Of a DNA stretch of 6,567 bases, positions 1 to 5,300 are shown one piece after another. The stretch's first letter is position 1; the number at the start of each line of letters is the position of its first letter. The notes under the pieces are model-generated. The model was given only the letters and a program-made list of their open reading frames with translations. It made no database searches and was not told the DNA's origin. The position numbers and the translations under genes were made by a program. This DNA is from an uncultured Fidelibacterota bacterium (GTDB taxonomy: Bacteria; Marinisomatota; Marinisomatia; Marinisomatales; UBA1611): the NCBI GenBank assembly GCA_913041325.1, contig CAJWHU010000086.1, positions 1 to 6,567 of the forward strand, read 5' to 3'.

Positions 1-1472
1 TACAGAAAAACAGCCATAATAAAAGGGCTAAAAGCTGTATTCAATAAATTAACATAGTTGTTTGTCATCCACGCTCTACCGGATACTAAGGTTGCATCTT
101 GAACCCTTTCTTCAATCATTTTTCCATCTGGCGTTTGAAATTTTCCTTGCAGCGATGCTCCAACAATTGAATCGAAGATAGATCCCAAAAATCCAGAAAC
201 AATTATTCCGAAAAAAACTAAGCTGTGAACTGGCATAATAAGCAATGCTATTAAACCAATCACTAAGCTTCCAACCAGCGATCCTGCCGTACCAATGAGG
301 GTCACACCGCCTGAAGTACCATGGTTCATTTTTTGAAAGCTCAATATGGATACAGGATGCTTTTTAGATAGTTTTCCAAACTCAGTTCCCCATGTATCAG
401 ATGCAGCTGATGCCACTGAGGAGAGATATAAGTATATCAAAGTTGGATCATTCCAGAAGAAGTCTAATATGCAAATAATTAGAGCAATGCCTCCGTTAGC
501 ATACACTTGTGCAATATCACGACCTGTACCATTAGATTTATGAAATTTTGGCTTTAATACGCCACTTAGTGCGGAACTTAAAATGAAAAAAACAGAAATA
601 GGGATAAGATAGATGAAGGATCCAAAAATCGTAATAAGGATCCCCATCACTATTGCGCCAAGACATCCGCTTATTGTTAAAGCCTTGAGATAATATGCAA
701 TCAAAAAGCTGAATACTATAAAAATAACTGTAAAAACTTTATCATAAGATACTGTATTTAGATTAATATAAAACGGGTCTTGAAAGATTTCAAAAAAGCC
801 AATCATGAACAAAATTGATATAATTGGTATTGAAAGATTGTCAGTTCCTTTGTAGCTGACACTTTCTGCTATTGTTGCGGCAGTTGAAACAAAAAGAGAA
901 AAAACGAAAATCAAGATCAATGAAAATTCTAAAAGTAGATTTCCCACAATAATGATTATAAAATTTGTACACAAAAAAAATGCAATTGTTCCCTGGATGG
1001 TCTTTTCATCTCTCCAAACACTGAAATAGTTAGGTGATTTTACTGAATTTCCCACCTGAGATGCTGCTGGGTCAGCAATGGCGAGTGTTAATATGCTCAT
1101 TATTAGAAATTCTGGATATTCCCAAAATCCAGCGACCAATATTAAATAAGCCAATGGGAAATATATAGTTCCAAATGTTTCTCTATCTTCAGAGTGTAAG
1201 CTTTTTAAACTGATATATTGATGGGAGATTATGTTTAAAAATAAAAACAGTATTGCAATTAAAATTGGGTAATGGTTATACTTGAAAAAAAATGGAGATA
1301 ATGATGAGTATACTCCAACTACTAAATGAACAATGTTTCGTGTTGAATATGAAGATAAGTACTCTTTTCTGTGCATAACTTCAGCTATGAAAACAATTAT
1401 CAGAGTTAGCAACATGAAAAAAATAAAGGTCGACCACTCATTACTAGTGGAAACCCAAGCAGAATTAGTCAT
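1..1472 (-). CDS. Fused dolichol/phytol-kinase-like + DUF92 membrane protein (C-terminus cut by window edge)
   Basis: The frame is open from the ATG at 1472 through position 1, giving 490 residues with no stop. An in-frame TGA at 1487-1485 leaves no upstream start, and there is no Shine-Dalgarno sequence. The protein is very hydrophobic, with many membrane segments. Residues about 16-228 show hallmarks of CTP-dependent polyprenol kinases (dolichol kinase, phytol kinase VTE5): RNIVHLVVG (45-53), DRETFGTIYFPLA (96-108), LAIADPAASQVG (130-141), KTIQGTIAFF (157-166) and GTDNLSIP (209-216). Residues about 248-490 match DUF92, the family of the phytyl-phosphate kinase VTE6: GRDIAQVYANGG (317-328), ASDTWGTEFGKLS (357-369), HGTSGGVTLIGT (384-395) and DSIVGASLQ (434-442). 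The last residues resemble the end of DUF92 proteins, so the stop probably lies just outside the window. Inference: an inner-membrane enzyme that phosphorylates an isoprenoid alcohol twice, for salvage or lipid-carrier supply. The substrate is unknown. Family placement is firm; catalysis is inferred. Confidence 0.9.
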   Translation of the reverse strand, partial: MTNSAWVSTSNEWSTFIFFMLLTLIIVFIAEVMHRKEYLSSYSTRNIVHLVVGVYSSLSPFFFKYNHYPILIAILFLFLNIISHQYISLKSLHSEDRETFGTIYFPLAYLILVAGFWEYPEFLIMSILTLAIADPAASQVGNSVKSPNYFSVWRDEKTIQGTIAFFLCTNFIIIIVGNLLLEFSLILIFVFSLFVSTAATIAESVSYKGTDNLSIPIISILFMIGFFEIFQDPFYINLNTVSYDKVFTVIFIVFSFLIAYYLKALTISGCLGAIVMGILITIFGSFIYLIPISVFFILSSALSGVLKPKFHKSNGTGRDIAQVYANGGIALIICILDFFWNDPTLIYLYLSSVASAASDTWGTEFGKLSKKHPVSILSFQKMNHGTSGGVTLIGTAGSLVGSLVIGLIALLIMPVHSLVFFGIIVSGFLGSIFDSIVGASLQGKFQTPDGKMIEERVQDATLVSGRAWMTNNYVNLLNTAFSPFIMAVFL

Positions 1473-1562
1473 CTTAAAAGTTATTCAATGGGCTCTGTAA
1501 TCGCAACGGAAGATCATCTAAAATAAAAATTTTTAATAAACATTAATCGCGGAGCATTTATT
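1473..1562. promoter_or_regulatory. Divergent intergenic region with AT-rich palindrome
   Basis: These 90 bases separate two divergently transcribed genes, so promoters for both should lie here. A perfect 12-bp palindrome, TAAAAATTTTTA, occupies 1524-1535. On the minus strand, TATTTTAG (about 1525-1518) is one mismatch from the Bacteroidota -7 consensus TAnnTTTG, but I see no convincing -33 TTG at the right distance. No exact consensus promoter is visible on either strand. The promoter role is inferred from gene orientation. Confidence 0.4.
1551..1554 (+). promoter_or_regulatory. Ribosome binding site (GGAG)
   Basis: GGAG lies 8 bases before the ATG at 1563, an ideal Shine-Dalgarno spacing. 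It supports that start codon. A recognisable site is worth noting because the divergent membrane-protein gene has none. Confidence 0.55.
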
Positions 1563-2126
1563 ATGATTGTATCAGTAAACAAATTTGTAACGAGGCAAGT
1601 AAAAGGTTCAGGTAAAACATATGCAAAGTCATTGACTTTTGATCAAATAGCCGAACATGCTGAAAAACAAATGTTAAAAAATTATTTTAAAAACGGATAC
1701 CGGGAGGGTATCAGAGTTGTAAGTGTAGATGAGAGCTTGGTTTCAGATTTCGTATGTCCATTTGTCAAGCTAAAAAAGGATACTAAGCTAGTTTCAAAAT
1801 TAGTCAAAAGAAGAGATCATGAGGATTTTTACATTCAAACCAGGGCAATCGATGAGGAGCCAGAAAAAACAGGAAAAGTAGAATTAATTTTATATCATCA
1901 TGATGTATTGGTTGAAAATAAGGAAAACAGTTCAGATGCTGAATGGGAACTGGTAAGCATAAATGCAATTCCGGCAGGTCTTGATAAATTACCAATGGGA
2001 CCAGTAACAATGATGAGAAATCAATTAAACTTAAAAGGCGGCACGAAAGCTTTATACCGATCACAGGATTGGGCAGAATCGATTAGATTTTGGCAGGGTT
2101 ATGCCGCAATTGAGCCAAAAAACTGA
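1563..2126 (+). CDS. DUF3228-like protein of unknown function
   Basis: A complete 187-residue protein, rich in charged residues, with no signal peptide or membrane segment, so probably cytosolic. The C-terminal half resembles the DUF3228 family as I recall it: a strand KVELILYHHDVLV (105-117), then AEWELVSINA (126-135), the signature PMGPVTMMRNQL (144-155), and a closing region with a W-x-x-S-x-x-FW pattern (170-177). The usual length of that family, close to 190 residues, also fits. There is a single cysteine (65), beside FVCPFVKL. No reaction or partner is known to me for this family and I do not assign one. The start is supported by GGAG at 1551. The downstream giant gene is co-directional 99 bases away. 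The family call is from memory of the conserved motif and needs a profile search; the gene itself is secure. Confidence 0.85.
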   Translation: MIVSVNKFVTRQVKGSGKTYAKSLTFDQIAEHAEKQMLKNYFKNGYREGIRVVSVDESLVSDFVCPFVKLKKDTKLVSKLVKRRDHEDFYIQTRAIDEEPEKTGKVELILYHHDVLVENKENSSDAEWELVSINAIPAGLDKLPMGPVTMMRNQLNLKGGTKALYRSQDWAESIRFWQGYAAIEPKN

Positions 2127-2225
2127 ATATCATAAAGATGTTTACTATTATGCTTTGAATAATTAAGTTTTAGCATAAAGCCATTCAGGTAATCCGAAAA
2201 TATTTGGCAAAAAAACCGAGGTAAC
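2127..2225. other. Intergenic spacer, AT-rich
   Basis: A 99-base gap between two co-directional genes. It contains one inverted repeat (listed separately) and no convincing Bacteroidota promoter. An in-frame TAA at 2190-2192 limits how far upstream the next gene could start. Confidence 0.6.
2148..2178. repeat. 7-bp inverted repeat, possible weak terminator
   Basis: TTATGCT (2148-2154) and AGCATAA (2172-2178) are exact reverse complements separated by a 17-base loop. The stem is AT-rich and no T-tract follows, so intrinsic termination is doubtful. It could equally be an operator-like site or chance. Its position, 22 bases after the stop of the DUF3228-like gene, is what makes it worth recording. 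Confidence 0.3.
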
Positions 2226-2315
2226 ATGAAGGGGAAGATCATTTACATCAAGCCTTCTTCCATTGCTTGTAGCGTTATAGCGTACTTGTTGATAATGACT
2301 TCGTTCATTTTCAGT
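2226..2315 (+). other. Signal peptide (Sec, type I) of the giant protein
   Basis: Residues 1-30. The n-region has lysines at 2, 4 and 9. The hydrophobic core runs about 13-29 (IACSVIAYLLIMTSFIF). The likely cleavage is FIFS|QGYD after Ser30, the A/S-Q type junction common in Bacteroidota exported proteins. Cys15 sits inside the core rather than at a lipobox end, so a lipoprotein is unlikely. Confidence 0.8.
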
Positions 2316-5300
2316 CAAGGTTATGATGTCACTGGTAGAGCATTTAATGAAGAAGGAAAAAAACTGGGCCCAGTCAGGCTAGTGGTATATGACCAAGACA
2401 AGAAGAAGGTCATAGAGGTTGAAACGCCTAACAATGGTAAGTTTAAGTTAAAAAACATTCCCGATGGCAAATATACAATGAATATATATGGTCCAGACGG
2501 GTATGGTAAAACAGAAAATTTCTCGGTTAGCGGAGCTAAAGTATCGGACTTTAATCCTGCACTTAATCCAAATCCAGATCAGGTGCAACTCAGAATGGAA
2601 GCTGCAGGTAACGGAGCATCACTTAACTGGCAAGCAGTTTCAGGCGCTAAAGATTATGTCGTCTATCGTGACAATAATGAGATAGCAACTGTTAGAGAAA
2701 CATTTTATTTGGATGAGGTAGATCCGGGCAAAACGTATGCCTATAATGTGGTAGTAATTAAAAATGATCAAACCATGGGCACTAGGTCTATAACGGAGTA
2801 TGGTAAAGCGTCAATGCCTCCTCCTGAAAACCTTGCAGCGGAGCCAAAGAAGAACACAATCAAATTAAACTGGGACGCGGTTGAAAATGCAACCGGATAT
2901 ACAATTTATCGTGATGGAGAAGAACTAAATTCTACTCCTGACAATTCATATACTGATTTCAAATTAAAGTATGAGACTGAATACTCTTACACGGTAGCAA
3001 CTCTTGACCACCACTCAAACGCGGGAAATCAGTCAGTAAGTATATTCACTTCTACACATCCAGAAATACCAAAAACAAAAGGGTTGAAAGCGGAAAGTGG
3101 TGCAAACCAAGTCACGCTAAACTGGAAGTCAGCTAAAAACAGCATCAAATATTACATATATCAAAATGGTAGCCTTGTTGACTCTACAACAGGCCTTACA
3201 GGAAGTATAGTAACAGAAGCTGGAACCGAAAATTGTTTTTCAGTAGCAGGAGTAGATAAGTACGGTTCAATTGGTCCCAGATCTGATGCCGCTTGTGACA
3301 AAAGTCAATTTAGCCCACCTGACACAATCAATGTTGTTAATGATAGAAGAAATAATAATTTAATAAGCTGGTCATTTGTGGAGGGTGCGAGCTCATATAA
3401 CTTGTACGCAAATGGTAAATTGCAAACAAATACTACAAAGAACGAAATCAACCTAAAAAGTCTTAAATGGGATACAGAGTATACATATTATTTAACCTCT
3501 CTGACAGAAGATGGTGTAGAGGGCCCACCTTCAGGCGAGTATAAAGTAACAACTGCAAAAATATTCATCATTGAGGGATTATTGCTCGATGAGACTGGAG
3601 ATGCTAAAAATGTCGATCAGGCTAAGGTGTTTCTTTACGACTCCTCCGGTACGGAACTTCTTGAGGAGTACGTTGTTGCTAGAAACGGAAAATTTCGGTT
3701 TGAAAATGAAATAATTGCTGACAATTACACTATAATGGCCTACGGAAACGGGAGTGGAAATGGAGGCGATAGGGTTGAAGTTATAGATAAAGACATAACA
3801 GATCTAGAGATAAATCTTTCAACCGAAGGATTGAGGTCTAACGTAAGGGTTGAAAGAGGTGTTGGTCAATTAACTATACACTGGTCAGATATACCACAAG
3901 CAAAATCATATAATGTGTATAAAAATGATAGATTGGTAAAAAACACCATTGGTGACACAACCTATGTTGATATTGTAGCTCCAGGAGTTCCAACCTCATA
4001 TTTTGTTAGGTCAATTGACCTGTATGACCTTGAGGGCCCGCTGTCTAATACGGTTACTGAAAAAGCATCATTTCCTCCACCAGAGTTGACCATATCTGTG
4101 ATAGCAGGGGGGTATGCAGTTGAAGGTAGTGGTAGGTTAATTAATCTGAGTTGGCCTGCTGTTCCTGGTGTAGAAAAATACGCTTTATACAGGGATGGGG
4201 AGTTACTAACAAAACAATCAGAACTAGTGTATGAAGAAAAAGACCTATCATGGAACACAAAATACGTTTACGAGATTAACTCCATAGATTCAGATGATTT
4301 AGAGGGTGTTAATTTTATTGATTCAGTACTAACCCATCCTGAGGTAACAGCTCCAAAATTCAAGCTAGAAGGAAAAGTAAATTCAATTGAAATTTCTTGG
4401 GAAGCAATACCTGGAATGGCAGGTAAATACAAGATTTTTAGAAACGGAGGTAATATAGCTGATCTTGATGCTCTTGGTTTCATTGATCCAGTGACCCCAG
4501 GGAGTGAATACTGTTATACGGTAGCAGCGGAAGATACATTTAAAACCGTTGGGCCTGATGCTGAAATACAGTGCGCGAAAGCCTATTTTGCTCCGCCTGG
4601 TAATTTCACCGGCAGGGTACTACGAAACTATGCTGCTTTTACATGGGAGCCGGTGCTAGCAGCATCCGGTTATCGAATCTATCGAAATGGCGAGTTGATA
4701 CTCGATACTCCCGATGCTACTGAATATGTTGACGCAGGATTAAAATATGACACCTATTATACTTACGAAGCTTGTAGTTATGATCAAGATGGCGACGAAG
4801 GTCCTAAGATCACATATCCTGTTACCACACACGAAGAGGTCCTGGCTGTTAGCCTCACTGCAGAAGCTGATCTTGAAAAAGTTACGTTAAAATGGGATAG
4901 GTCAAATTTGAGAGTCGATCACGTATACAGAATTTACAGAGATGGTGAAATGATTACGGCTATAACAAATACTACTTATGAGGACTTTGTGCCACCGGGT
5001 AAATTTTATTGCTATGATATTAAAGTTATGGATAAATATGATACTGAGGGGCCATCATCAAACACTGAGTGTCAAAAAATACTTGTTAATTTTCCAAGAA
5101 TGTTAAAAGTAACTGGAGATGTCAGAAGAGTATTATTTAGTTTCAAACAAATGGTAGGTGCAGTTGCCTACAATATATACGAAGTAGATAAAGAAACAGA
5201 TACACTGCGCTTTATGGCGAAAACAAAAAGCACATATTATGAAGATAAGGGTTTAGATTTTGACACAGAATACTGCTACCAGATAGCCAGCGAGGACGGT

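Noticed and set aside
346..543. 65-codon plus-strand open frame
   Set aside because: It lies wholly inside and antisense to the DUF92-coding part of the minus-strand gene, whose motifs are clear; no ribosome binding site or family resemblance.
1804..2064. 86-codon minus-strand open frame
   Set aside because: Antisense shadow of the DUF3228-like gene; its hydrophobic look comes from the reverse of a charged coding sequence.
2149..2157. TATGCTTTG as a Bacteroidota -7 box for the giant gene
   Set aside because: It has three bases instead of two between TA and TTTG, and no TTG lies at a suitable -33 distance; AATATTTG near 2199-2206 is also one mismatch off and too close to the start codon to be convincing.
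2488..2685. 65-codon plus-strand open frame
   Set aside because: Out-of-frame shadow inside the giant protein, where the main frame encodes the first FN3 domain.
3962..4483. Two minus-strand open frames of 98 and 71 codons
   Set aside because: Both are antisense to FN3 domains 5-7 of the giant gene; serine/proline-rich nonsense composition and no start signals.
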